IMG/VR virus record: IMGVR_UViG_3300025647_000234
Coordinates: 1 to 26,119 of that record
Source: a virus
Strand: one strand, 5' to 3'
Length of the DNA: 26,119 nucleotides
Below are positions 1 through 7,358 of this stretch, one piece after another. Every line of letters begins with the position of its first letter. Position 1 is the first letter of the stretch. The notes beneath the pieces were generated by a model. It ran no database searches. It saw nothing but the letters and a program-made list of their open reading frames with translations, and had not been told where the DNA came from. Position numbers and translations under genes: made by a program.

Positions 1-161
1 TTTGGTGGACGATCTCCTCCTGTTCCGTATGGATTTTTATTACCATATTTGTTTTTAGGATCGTTTCCTCCTCCGGTGTTTTGACCATTACCACCACGTG
101 GATCTAGTCTTGAACCACCACGGTAGTATCTACTTCCTAAGTCAATATCATGATGTGACAT
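1..161 (-). CDS. N-terminus of an unidentified Gly/Asn-rich tail-region protein (partial)
   Basis: An ATG at 161-159 opens a frame that runs off the left edge of the window, so only about 53 residues are visible. The peptide starts MSHHDIDLGSRYYRGGSRLD and continues rich in Gly, Asn, Pro and charged residues, with repeated GG and NG pairs and no hydrophobic segment. This looks like a flexible N-terminus of a virion protein. It is the first gene after the tape measure, where T4-like phages usually encode baseplate or tube-cap proteins, but nothing in the visible part identifies it. The conserved upstream motif at 195-203 lies 33 nt before the start, as for the other late genes here. No Shine-Dalgarno sequence is present. 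Confidence 0.7.
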   Translation of the reverse strand, partial: MSHHDIDLGSRYYRGGSRLDPRGGNGQNTGGGNDPKNKYGNKNPYGTGGDRPP

Positions 162-194
162 AATAATTTAATTTAAGGGTTAATATTATATGTT

Positions 195-203
195 ATAAAT
201 ATT
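195..203 (-). promoter_or_regulatory. Putative late promoter motif before the left-edge gene
   Basis: The coding strand reads AATATTTAT, 33 nt upstream of the ATG at 161. The same nonamer recurs before seven other genes in this window, which is why it is called a promoter candidate. It sits just after the tape-measure stop codon in a pure A/T stretch. No transcription start can be shown from sequence alone. Confidence 0.5.
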
Positions 204-209
204 ATTTTT

Positions 210-2840
210 TTATTGAGTAGCAAATGATCCTAATCTCATAGTTTCTCCAACTTTACGTCCATCCATTTCTACTACAGATGGTCGACTAGTTAAATCACTT
301 AATAATGTTTTAATAGCTGCGAGTTCATTAGCCATAGCACTATTGTCCATACTTACTGTACCTTTAGGAGCACTTATAACGTCGTCTCCAAATAATTTAG
401 TACCTGCAATTACTGTGTCTTTATCGTTTAATGCGATAGCGCCTTCAGGGCCGTATAGAGTACGTTTTCCATAGCCAGGAGATACAATGTCGTCACCTTT
501 AGCAAGGTATCTGTAAGCGAGTGCACCTATAGCAGCAGTAGCAGCACCTGCTGCTATTGGACCTGCTATAGGACCTAACATCATAAAAGCGCTCCAAATT
601 GAAGAAACAGCTTGAGCTAAAAATTTGTAAGCAGCTGCAGCTATCTTACCTATAAATTTACCCATAGCTTTTATACCATCACCAATATAGCCACCTACTT
701 GTTTCATTAATTTTCCAGAACCATCTACAAGATCTTTAAATCTAGATTGTTTACCTACTAATTTACCAGCATCATCTAAAACTTGTCTTTGAGTAAAAAG
801 ATACTTACCTATACTTCCAACCATACCAGGTAATTGCTTTCCTACCATAGGAGCTAATATTACACCCCAAGCACCAAATTTATCATAAATCCATCCTACA
901 ATATCTTTAATAGTTCTAAAGACATCAAGTACTTCTCGTACAGTTTCTCTAAATTCTGCCGCTTTTTCATCTGTTAATTCAAAGGTACCAGTCATTTCAT
1001 TTACTTCTCCTAAACTTTCATTTAACAATTTTCCAATTTCTTCGAAAATGATATTGATATAAGGAAGTATTTTCATTTGGATATCCTGAAGAGTTTTTTT
1101 AAAGCCAAGAAACTGGTCACCTGTTCCCGCTAATGCATCTTGTCGGTCTTGTTCCATTTTAAGAAGTTGTTCTTGAACTGAGACCATTGAAGTCATTGCT
1201 GCTAATCCTTGGCTTTGGAGATCTATCATTTGCTGGTTCTCAGAAACGTTTTCTTTTGCTCCTGCTAACATGTCTGCCATTTCTTCAGAGGACATGCCTA
1301 AAGTTTTAGCTATAGCTTCTTTGCTAATACGATCTAAACTTGCAAATTTTTCTTGAGTAATGCCTTGTTTAGTAATTTCCTCCATTACTCCTGCACGATC
1401 ATCATCTAAAGCTAATGCTCTAGCTTTACTTAAATCAAGATTCATTCCTGTTAAAAGTTGAGCTTCCATTTCAGCTGAAATAGAGTCTTCAAAATTTAAA
1501 AGGCTATCCATAGTTTTTTCAACTTTAGATAAAGAAAGACCTAATTTAGTAGCTTGAGCTACCACTTTAACTAATTCAGTCCCTTGACCTTTAAAAGCAA
1601 CTTGAGTAGCTCTAGATACTTGTGCAACCTCACTTAACAGTTTTTTCTGGCTTACGTTAAGTTTAAGGTTTTTTATTGATTGGGTAGCAGTGTCAACCAT
1701 ATTTTTAACCATTGTACCTGCTTCTTGACCACTTTGTTTTGCGAATTTATAAAAAGTAGCTAAATTATCTGCTGACATTCCAGCAAATACATTTAACTGC
1801 ATAAATGTTTTTTGGGTTTCTTTAGATAGTTTTTCAGCACCATTAATAGAACTGTAGATTTCTTTAGCTGAGTTTACGGCCATATCTCCTGTCATTCCCA
1901 TAGCCATACCAACAGAACGAGCAGAAGCTGCTAATTCTTGACCTTTTGCAGCACTTACACCTAAATTTCGAGATAATTGAGTAGCTTGTTCACTAGTTCT
2001 TTTAATAGATTCAAGACCCATTTCTCCATACTTTACAAACTGTTGGTAAAGCGTAGTTAAAATTCCTATAATACCACCTGCTGCTAGAGCTTTAAGAGCG
2101 CCACCTACGGCAGCTACTGCTACTTTTAATTTACCCATAGCACCTGCCCCTTTATCACCCATATCGGTAACTTTCTTAGCAGCATCACGAGCACTGTCAG
2201 CGGCACCTTGGAAAACTTTAGCTACACCTGAGAGTCCTATTTTATTGAGGAATTTGCTAGCACCTTCAGCACTTTTGCCTAGTATGCCCATAGCGTTATT
2301 TATGTTTTTTTGCCTTCGTTCTTGATCTGCAAGTATTTCTCCTATTTTTCCTAATTGGGCAGCTTGTCTATCTAAATTGATGATTTGTTTAGCTTCTATA
2401 GATAATTGAGATTCTAAACCACGAAGTCGTTCAGAATATTGTTCTTCAGTAATTTTTCCTAATTCTAGTTGTTTAGTTAAGTCTTTTTCTCTAGATTTAA
2501 ATAAAGCAACTTCGTTTTTTAAATCATTAGAAGCGTCTTTTAATAAGCCTTTCTTTACTCTTTCTATTTTATTTCGTTGTTCAGCTATTTTTACTAACTG
2601 TTTTTGAGTAGAAGCCTGATCATCAATATCTAGTTTTAAATCTCTTGCTATTTTAGCATTTTGTTTTGAAAGATCAACTGCTTGCTTATCTAATTCTGTT
2701 TTATCTTTCATGTACTTATACATTAAAGACATTTGAGTGGCTAACTGAGAAGATATGCTTAGCTGATCTCCTAATGCTTCATTTTGTTCTGCTATAAGAT
2801 CAGCTTTTAATTGTTCTAGTTTTTCGTCGCCTTTAGCCAT
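210..2840 (-). CDS. Tail tape measure protein
   Basis: This 876-residue protein sets tail length and fills the tube lumen before DNA ejection. Residues 1-180 are Lys/Glu/Gln-rich coiled coil. A small Gly/Ala-rich hydrophobic patch follows at about 235-265, then a long helical middle with many Ala, Ser and Met residues. A Gly/Ala-rich hydrophobic stretch lies near the C-terminus, followed by a tail containing GPEGAIALNDKDTVIAG, a closing segment I associate with phage tape measures. It lies directly after the tail chaperone-like pair, the standard place for this gene. T4 gp29 has 590 residues, so at about 0.15 nm per residue a tail near 130 nm would be expected; that length is an inference. 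Its own promoter-like motif is 20 nt upstream, after a strong terminator. Confidence 0.88.
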   Translation of the reverse strand: MAKGDEKLEQLKADLIAEQNEALGDQLSISSQLATQMSLMYKYMKDKTELDKQAVDLSKQNAKIARDLKLDIDDQASTQKQLVKIAEQRNKIERVKKGLLKDASNDLKNEVALFKSREKDLTKQLELGKITEEQYSERLRGLESQLSIEAKQIINLDRQAAQLGKIGEILADQERRQKNINNAMGILGKSAEGASKFLNKIGLSGVAKVFQGAADSARDAAKKVTDMGDKGAGAMGKLKVAVAAVGGALKALAAGGIIGILTTLYQQFVKYGEMGLESIKRTSEQATQLSRNLGVSAAKGQELAASARSVGMAMGMTGDMAVNSAKEIYSSINGAEKLSKETQKTFMQLNVFAGMSADNLATFYKFAKQSGQEAGTMVKNMVDTATQSIKNLKLNVSQKKLLSEVAQVSRATQVAFKGQGTELVKVVAQATKLGLSLSKVEKTMDSLLNFEDSISAEMEAQLLTGMNLDLSKARALALDDDRAGVMEEITKQGITQEKFASLDRISKEAIAKTLGMSSEEMADMLAGAKENVSENQQMIDLQSQGLAAMTSMVSVQEQLLKMEQDRQDALAGTGDQFLGFKKTLQDIQMKILPYINIIFEEIGKLLNESLGEVNEMTGTFELTDEKAAEFRETVREVLDVFRTIKDIVGWIYDKFGAWGVILAPMVGKQLPGMVGSIGKYLFTQRQVLDDAGKLVGKQSRFKDLVDGSGKLMKQVGGYIGDGIKAMGKFIGKIAAAAYKFLAQAVSSIWSAFMMLGPIAGPIAAGAATAAIGALAYRYLAKGDDIVSPGYGKRTLYGPEGAIALNDKDTVIAGTKLFGDDVISAPKGTVSMDNSAMANELAAIKTLLSDLTSRPSVVEMDGRKVGETMRLGSFATQ

Positions 2841-2860
2841 AATTAGAATATTGTACTCGT

Positions 2861-2869
2861 ATAAATATT
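2861..2869 (-). promoter_or_regulatory. Putative late promoter motif before the tape measure gene
   Basis: The coding strand reads AATATTTAT, 20 nt before the tape-measure ATG. It directly follows the T-tract of the terminator at 2871-2896, so transcription seems to end and restart here. Confidence 0.55.
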
Positions 2870-2896
2870 AAAAGGCATCATTTTTTTGATGCCTTT
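2868..2896 (-). terminator. Intrinsic terminator containing the stop codon of the upstream gene
   Basis: A perfect 10-bp inverted repeat, AAAGGCATCA and TGATGCCTTT, surrounds a six-base loop, and the coding strand continues into TTTTA. The TGA stop of the 89-residue gene lies inside the stem, so the last codons of that gene form half of the hairpin. The tape-measure promoter-like motif follows at once. Confidence 0.8.
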
Positions 2897-3147
2897 GTAA
2901 CATAAGATGGAGGTTTAATCTTACTTTTATCAGGATTACCCCAATCTAAATTAGTAGTAGTAGAAGTTTTTCCAGTTTTAGAAGTAGAATTATTATAAGC
3001 TTTTTCATCAGCTTTATTTCTAGCATCTATAGATTTATTTAAGAAATTAATTGTAGCTCTTCTTAACCAAATTGGAAAATCGTATACTTCTCCCCATGAA
3101 TAACCTCCTTGACCATTATACACTATATCGTGTATCTGTTGAAACAC
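2878..3147 (-). CDS. Small tail-assembly protein, likely the +1-frame extension of the gp26-like protein
   Basis: As an independent gene this would start at GTG (3147-3145) and give 89 residues, 7 nt after the stop of the gp26-like gene. No Shine-Dalgarno sequence precedes that GTG. The frame stays open upstream to the TAG at 3192-3190, and that extension reads FFGLTPEHRLLVFQQIHDIV, which looks like natural coding sequence rather than chance. The core, SWGEVYDFPIWLRRATINFL at 17-36, resembles short proteins encoded just after PF12322 proteins in T4-like phages, as I remember them. The Ser/Thr/Lys-rich C-terminus looks disordered. By analogy with lambda G/GT, it may be made as a fusion with the upstream protein that chaperones the tape measure. 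A separate gp51-like role is the alternative. Confidence 0.65.
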   Translation of the reverse strand: MFQQIHDIVYNGQGGYSWGEVYDFPIWLRRATINFLNKSIDARNKADEKAYNNSTSKTGKTSTTTNLDWGNPDKSKIKPPSYVTKASKK

Positions 3148-3154
3148 TAAAAGT

Positions 3155-3189
3155 CTATGCTCGGGCGTCAGGCCAAAGAAATTGAACTT
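3155..3189 (-). other. Candidate +1 programmed frameshift window
   Basis: Here the end of the gp26-like frame overlaps the open upstream part of the next frame. The only frame change that joins them is +1 (or -2). The sequence CTT TGG C at 3178-3172 allows a tRNA-Leu to slip from CUU to UUU, as at the CUU-U site of the bacterial RF2 gene. A shift there would give a fusion of about 342 residues: 244 residues, then GLTPEHR and onward. Unlike RF2, no purine-rich element lies immediately before the site; GGAGG occurs about 25 nt upstream. Confidence 0.5.
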
Positions 3190-3907
3190 CTAAAGGAATA
3201 GCGACCTCCTCTTCGCCGTTTTCTCCTTCATAAATAAAAGTCATTTTAGTATCTGGAGCAACTTCTTTGTAGTATGATCTTAAAGCTGTAGAATCACGTG
3301 CTAAAAGATAATTATCTACAAAATCACGAATAGTTTGTTTTTCAGAATCACCTTCAACAGAAGTGATCATATATTTAAGTCTTAATGAAGAATCTGCTGA
3401 GAAGTTCTTTTGAACTCGTTTCATACCTTTAATTTCATTAGTCATAGCAGTATCATCGTGACCTGTAAGAATTTTAAAAGTAATCTTAGTTCCTGAATGG
3501 GGAAGAGTAAATGGGAATTCATTTACACCTTTAGTAACTAAGGTTGTATTTAATTCTTTAGCTGGGAGGGCTGATAGATCTACAGTGATTTCTTCTTCAT
3601 TGTATGTAAATGAATAGTCTTTACCATAGCCTAAAACTCGAGCAGCTACTAATAAGGAATTTTTATCACCTGTAACTAAATCATCTAAGTTACATTTAGT
3701 AACAATTACAGATTGTAAAAGTTTATCAACAGCTATACCTTGCTTAATATAACTTTGGTTAGTTAAAATGTCTTCTTCTTTTGCGGTCATGTACTTCATT
3801 TCAACTGTACCGCTTGATAATGGGTGCCCTTCAGGGTATAACCAACCTTTTGATGGGAGTTCTACTGTTTCAGTAGGGAATTTAAATTTTGGTGTTTCGT
3901 TTTCCAT
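3155..3907 (-). CDS. T4 gp26-like baseplate/tail assembly protein (PF12322 type)
   Basis: The 250-residue product begins with the hallmark segment ETVELPSKGWLYPEGHPLSS, followed by GTVEMKYMTAKEEDILTNQ at 33-51. I recognise this pair from proteins labelled 'T4 bacteriophage base plate protein' (PF12322), which lie between tube and tape measure in T4-like phages. The rest is mixed alpha/beta with no membrane segment. The frame ends with FLWPDARA and a TAG. Its position, and the overlapping +1 frame behind it, suggest that in this phage it acts as the tail assembly chaperone, like lambda gpG, rather than as a baseplate hub subunit; that is an inference. A promoter-like motif lies 33 nt upstream. 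Confidence 0.75.
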   Translation of the reverse strand: MENETPKFKFPTETVELPSKGWLYPEGHPLSSGTVEMKYMTAKEEDILTNQSYIKQGIAVDKLLQSVIVTKCNLDDLVTGDKNSLLVAARVLGYGKDYSFTYNEEEITVDLSALPAKELNTTLVTKGVNEFPFTLPHSGTKITFKILTGHDDTAMTNEIKGMKRVQKNFSADSSLRLKYMITSVEGDSEKQTIRDFVDNYLLARDSTALRSYYKEVAPDTKMTFIYEGENGEEEVAIPLEVQFLWPDARA

Positions 3908-3940
3908 AGATTTTTAATTAGTTGCAACTGTGTATCATAT

Positions 3941-3949
3941 ATAAATACT
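3941..3949 (-). promoter_or_regulatory. Putative late promoter motif (one mismatch) before the gp26-like gene
   Basis: The coding strand reads AGTATTTAT, one base different from the common AATATTTAT, 33 nt before the ATG. On the opposite strand the same bases give TATAAATACTATA, very close to a T4 late promoter pointing into the neighbouring 101-codon gene. The motif overlaps the left inverted repeat. Confidence 0.45.
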
Positions 3950-3968
3950 ATAAAGAGAAGTCTTTGAC
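3946..3968. repeat. Left arm of an inverted repeat flanking the 101-codon gene
   Basis: The reverse complement, containing GTCAAAGACTTCTCTTTATA, matches the right arm at 4305-4327 over 22 of 24 aligned columns, with two single-base indels. This arm starts 10 bp after the stop codon of the enclosed gene. Confidence 0.75.
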
Positions 3969-3978
3969 GAATTATTTA

Positions 3979-4284
3979 TTAATATTGACGACCTTGTGTG
4001 CGATAAAGATCGAAATCTTTATACACTTTAGATTCTAGTTTATCGACTCGAGAGTCGGTATGTCGAACAACATTGTTCTCGACATTTTTAATTTCATTAT
4101 ATAAATCATTTCGGTAGCGTTCTACCTCATAATGTAGTTCTCTAACGTTAGCTTCTAGCTCTCGTTGAGTAGATTCCGCTTGTTTGCGGGTAATGTTTAA
4201 TGTCTTTAAGACCAAAAACGTACCTGCAACGATCAAAAGATCAATCACAGCAAGCACACCTATAGTAAAAGATAGTGTTTCCAT
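3979..4284 (-). CDS. Small membrane-anchored coiled-coil protein, function unknown
   Basis: The 101-residue product has one strongly hydrophobic segment at about 5-28 (LSFTIGVLAVIDLLIVAGTF and on). A highly charged Glu/Arg/Gln/Lys coiled coil follows at about 33-92. The topology suggests an inner-membrane anchor with a cytoplasmic rod, similar in shape to phage spanin or moron products, but there is no lipobox and no recognisable family. It sits between the tube and the gp26-like gene, where no T4 core gene is expected. It is separated by a terminator on its upstream side and bracketed by inverted repeats, so it looks like an inserted cassette. A weak version of the promoter motif (GTATTTACT) lies 40 nt upstream. 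Confidence 0.75.
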   Translation of the reverse strand: METLSFTIGVLAVIDLLIVAGTFLVLKTLNITRKQAESTQRELEANVRELHYEVERYRNDLYNEIKNVENNVVRHTDSRVDKLESKVYKDFDLYRTQGRQY

Positions 4285-4304
4285 AGTTTTGTTTAGTATT
4301 AAGT

Positions 4305-4327
4305 GTCAAAGAACTTCTCTTATAGTA
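4305..4327. repeat. Right arm of an inverted repeat flanking the 101-codon gene
   Basis: The plus strand reads GTCAAAGAACTTCTCTTATA and on. It mirrors 3946-3968 with one extra A and one missing T. It lies in the leader of the enclosed gene, between the weak promoter-like motif and the ATG. Confidence 0.75.
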
Positions 4328-4337
4328 AATACAATAT

Positions 4338-4365
4338 AAAAAAAGAGCTTGGCAAAGCCAAGCTC
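4338..4365 (-). terminator. Intrinsic terminator after the tail tube gene
   Basis: The coding strand carries a perfect 9-bp stem, GAGCTTGGC and GCCAAGCTC, closing a three-base TTT loop and followed by seven T. It lies 26 bp past the tube-gene stop, and is the strongest terminator in the window. It would end the sheath-tube transcript. Confidence 0.88.
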
Positions 4366-4390
4366 AAATTTAATTTTATGTAAACTTTTA

Positions 4391-4879
4391 TTAGAAGTTT
4401 AGTACACAATAATCCATACCGAGGGTTACAGTGATATTTTGGGCAGCAGTATCATTATCCCAGTTATATTCACCAAATTCAGCGGCTTTAATAAATGCAC
4501 CTTTAATAATCCATTCAGAAACGATATCACCTACAGGACCTAATACATCGATAGTAACGTCTTTCTTATAGAAATCACTATAACCATCTCTACCAGTTAC
4601 TGATTCGTGGTGTAAACGAACCCACTCCATTACGGCTTGTGCGCCTGAAGGAGTAATTGGATCAAATAAAGTCATTGTTAAATCATTCCACTTTAATTTA
4701 CCTTTAATTTTGCGGTAAACGTTAATATGGTTTAACATAATTTCTTCTTGCGAAAAACCTACAGATGAGATACCTTTAATTGTGTATGAAGGAATTCCAC
4801 CAACGTACATAATAAATCTATTCTGTACTTTTGGTTCAAACGCCGTGAAGAAAATTTCGTTAGAGTCTAATACTGCCAT
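4391..4879 (-). CDS. Tail tube protein (T4 gp19 type)
   Basis: At 162 residues it is nearly the length of T4 gp19 (163). This subunit stacks in hexameric rings to make the inner tube of a contractile tail. The N-terminus FEPKVQNRFIMYVGGIPSYT, the internal GKLKWNDLTMTLFDPITPSG and the C-terminal TVTLGMDYCVLNF follow the pattern of the gp19 family (PF06841), where a central beta strand is followed by a 'W...V/H' helix. It follows the sheath gene, as in T4, and has its own promoter-like motif 26 nt upstream. Strong independent transcription suits the many copies needed per virion. Confidence 0.9.
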   Translation of the reverse strand: MAVLDSNEIFFTAFEPKVQNRFIMYVGGIPSYTIKGISSVGFSQEEIMLNHINVYRKIKGKLKWNDLTMTLFDPITPSGAQAVMEWVRLHHESVTGRDGYSDFYKKDVTIDVLGPVGDIVSEWIIKGAFIKAAEFGEYNWDNDTAAQNITVTLGMDYCVLNF

Positions 4880-4905
4880 TTTGCGTTTATATTAATTGTT
4901 CTATT

Positions 4906-4914
4906 ATAAATATT
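4906..4914 (-). promoter_or_regulatory. Putative late promoter motif before the tail tube gene
   Basis: The coding strand reads AATATTTAT, 26 nt upstream of the tube ATG and just past the sheath stop codon. Confidence 0.55.
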
Positions 4915-4928
4915 CAAACTTTAAACTT

Positions 4929-7049
4929 TTATGCTGGGAAAGTAGCACCAGTTGGTAAGATGTTGAAGTCGAGGTAAATAAATTCAGCTGTCTTAGTTGG
5001 TTGGATGAAGATCTGGCCAATTAACTGGTTTCTATCAATTACATCAGCTGTGTTGTTAGTATCATCCATGATTACTCTGAACGCATACAAGCCTTGTTGT
5101 TGTTGAACTTGTTCTAAGTAAGGATTTACTTGAGCTAAGAATCTATTTCTAGTAGCAATTGTGTTTTGTTCAAATACTAAATTATTAGCTACTTGAGAAA
5201 TAAATGATTTAAGTTCAATTAACAATCTACGAACGTTTACACGGTCGAGAGCTGTAGCTCTAGTTTGAAGTGTTTTCTGTCCGTATACTACAACACCAGT
5301 TCCTGGGAATGTAGCAATTGGGTTAACTTTTCCTGTGTATAATGTGTCTCTGTTAGCTTGAGTTAATGTCTTTTCAGCTCTAGTTACGTTACTTAAACCA
5401 CCTCTGTTAATACCTGCTGGGGCAAACCAAGCATAAGAAACTGAATCGTTTTGAGCATATACTCCAGGAATCATTGCTGAAGCTGGAACCCAAACGTTTT
5501 CACCTGTATCTGGGTCATTGGTTTGTAACCAAGGCCAGTAAGTAGCAGCGTATGAAGTATTTCTAGTAGCAGCAGCTGTTGTAGCATTTGCAACAGTAGA
5601 TCCATAAAGGTTTTGATCTAATATTAAAATATGATCACCTCTATTTTGTGCGTTAGAAATTAATGAAGTAACTTGAGATACCATTCCAGCACTAGTTACA
5701 TTAGCTGTGTCAAATAAACCTGGGGCTGCGATCATATTGTACTGGTATGCATCTTGGTTTGCAAGAAGAGTAATCATAGCAGCATAGTCTGAACCTGTTA
5801 AGCCTTGAGAGTTAGTTACTCCACTGATAATATTATTGTAATATTTGTTTCCAGCATTAGCTTCCATATTACCAATAGCGTTTCCAAATGAGCCACTAGC
5901 TACAACTGGAAGAGAAGCTGTGTACGCTGATTTAGGAGCTCCTGAGTTATCAAAGTAATTTGGAGTGGTAGCGTTTACTGATTTTACTCTTACAAATCTA
6001 GAAGCATTAGGATATGATCCAGAGATTTCAATTTGAGAATTATCAGCACTTAAAGCTAATTTATAGTTACCAATTACTTTAGATACGAAGTTAGGTACTG
6101 TTGGGTCAAGTGATAAGTTAGTCCAAGTTTCTAATACATTAGTTTCATTAGCATTATCATCACCTCTTCTAATTACTAAATCAAAAGTACCAGATGAAGT
6201 ATTACTAGTAACAATTTGCCATCTAATGTTATCTGATGAACCGCTTGCTAAAGCACCGTTTGAGTCTAAAGAGCTAGTGCTATTCATGATAGTACCCTCA
6301 CTAAGGGTTTCAAGAACAAGAGCTACGGCACTATCACCGTTTACACCACCACCTAAAGTAGCTTGATCTGCGAAGCTTGAAGCTGATCCAGTTGAGAAAA
6401 TTACTCCGTTATAAGTAGAACCAGATGCTGAAGATGAAATTGCTAAACCTACACCTGATTCTGAAACAAAAGTAAGTGTACCACCAAGAGCAGTAGCTTG
6501 GCCCATTGAAGCTGTTAAGTTAGCAAGTGATTGACCAACAGATGAACCTGTAGAGAAGAAATAAAGTAAACCATCAGTATCATCTGCAGGAACTGGGGTC
6601 GCTGAAGCAACAAAGCGGTAGAGACCAAAACTACCAGTTACGCGAACTTCGTCTCCATCACTAAATGCAGCTGCTAAAGCAAAGCTAGCAGTAGCAAATT
6701 TACCAGCTGTTACACTTTGGTTATTTGTAATATCACTTGAAGTAGCAGGTGTATAAGTTGAACCACCTCCAGCTACTACTCTAGATACTAATAATGAAGT
6801 ACCTCCATTATTAAAATAATTGTAAGCAGCTATTGAAGTAAAGTAAGTGTATTGTTCACCACCACTAATGAAAGTTGTACCAAATCTATTTGTGTAGTCA
6901 TTGTAAGAGCTAACAAGTGTTGGGATTTCAACTGGTCCTTTTACTGTAGGGCCTATGATAGCGGCACCCGCCTGTATAGGTAAGCTACTAACTTGAGACT
7001 GGTCGTTTTCTCTAGCTAATACTCCTGGGGAGATTAATGTTTCTGCCAT
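4929..7049 (-). CDS. Tail sheath protein (T4 gp18 type)
   Basis: This 706-residue protein forms the contractile outer cylinder of the tail. The N-terminus has SPGVLARENDQS at 7-18 and GAAIIGPTVKGPVEIPTLVS at 28-47, the usual sheath opening. The C-terminal core has LDRVNVRRLLIELKSFI near 602-618 and ends with YLDFNILPTG, as in phage sheath families (PF04984 type). The middle, about 100-400, is a Ser/Thr/Gly-rich variable region that would form the exposed outer domains. T4 gp18 has 659 residues, so the length fits. It is followed by the tube gene and preceded by a small coiled-coil gene, with its own promoter-like motif 23 nt upstream. Confidence 0.92.
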   Translation of the reverse strand: MAETLISPGVLARENDQSQVSSLPIQAGAAIIGPTVKGPVEIPTLVSSYNDYTNRFGTTFISGGEQYTYFTSIAAYNYFNNGGTSLLVSRVVAGGGSTYTPATSSDITNNQSVTAGKFATASFALAAAFSDGDEVRVTGSFGLYRFVASATPVPADDTDGLLYFFSTGSSVGQSLANLTASMGQATALGGTLTFVSESGVGLAISSSASGSTYNGVIFSTGSASSFADQATLGGGVNGDSAVALVLETLSEGTIMNSTSSLDSNGALASGSSDNIRWQIVTSNTSSGTFDLVIRRGDDNANETNVLETWTNLSLDPTVPNFVSKVIGNYKLALSADNSQIEISGSYPNASRFVRVKSVNATTPNYFDNSGAPKSAYTASLPVVASGSFGNAIGNMEANAGNKYYNNIISGVTNSQGLTGSDYAAMITLLANQDAYQYNMIAAPGLFDTANVTSAGMVSQVTSLISNAQNRGDHILILDQNLYGSTVANATTAAATRNTSYAATYWPWLQTNDPDTGENVWVPASAMIPGVYAQNDSVSYAWFAPAGINRGGLSNVTRAEKTLTQANRDTLYTGKVNPIATFPGTGVVVYGQKTLQTRATALDRVNVRRLLIELKSFISQVANNLVFEQNTIATRNRFLAQVNPYLEQVQQQQGLYAFRVIMDDTNNTADVIDRNQLIGQIFIQPTKTAEFIYLDFNILPTGATFPA

Positions 7050-7072
7050 TGTTCTATTGGGTTAATTTTGTG

Positions 7073-7081
7073 ATAAATATT
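7073..7081 (-). promoter_or_regulatory. Putative late promoter motif before the sheath gene
   Basis: The coding strand reads AATATTTAT, 23 nt before the sheath ATG. No hairpin terminator is visible between the 82-codon gene and the sheath gene, so readthrough from upstream is also possible. Confidence 0.55.
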
Positions 7082-7098
7082 ATATTTTTTTGTTAAAG

Positions 7099-7347
7099 TC
7101 AATCTTTAATAAACTCACCTGTTTCGATATCAATAGAACCTTGCCCGTATTTAGCTTCAAGAGTACTTCCAATTTCAGTTTCTCTTGTTTTTAAGTTGTT
7201 TAATTCTTCTACTAAACTAGCTTTTTGAATTTGCAATAATTGGATTCTATACTCAAACTCCCCAAACTGGGCTATTATGTTAGTACCAATTTCTTGAATT
7301 TCCTTTAATTGTTGTAACTCATCAGTGGTTAAAAAAATCTTTTCCAT
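7099..7347 (-). CDS. Small coiled-coil protein, function unknown
   Basis: The 82-residue product is mostly one amphipathic coiled coil from about residue 6 to 65 (LTTDELQQLKEIQEIGTNII and on). It ends in a short acidic turn with YGQGSIDIETGEF. There is no signal peptide or membrane segment. I have an impression of similar short proteins near structural genes in aquatic phages but know no function. It sits between the glycosyltransferase cluster and the sheath gene. Its promoter-like motif overlaps the last codons of the preceding glycosyltransferase, so it is probably expressed with the structural genes. A chaperone or minor virion role is possible but unsupported. Confidence 0.75.
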   Translation of the reverse strand: MEKIFLTTDELQQLKEIQEIGTNIIAQFGEFEYRIQLLQIQKASLVEELNNLKTRETEIGSTLEAKYGQGSIDIETGEFIKD

Positions 7348-7358
7348 AGTGTTTTATG

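Noticed and set aside
162-209. An AT-only inverted repeat as a terminator after the tape measure
   Set aside because: The pairing is only A/T and interrupted, with no GC stem, so it is not a credible intrinsic terminator.
3940-3952. A plus-strand T4 late promoter (TATAAATACTATA)
   Set aside because: The match is striking, but it points against all genes here and would only give antisense RNA. Other genes carry the same element in the same reversed orientation, so it is treated as part of the coding-strand motif.
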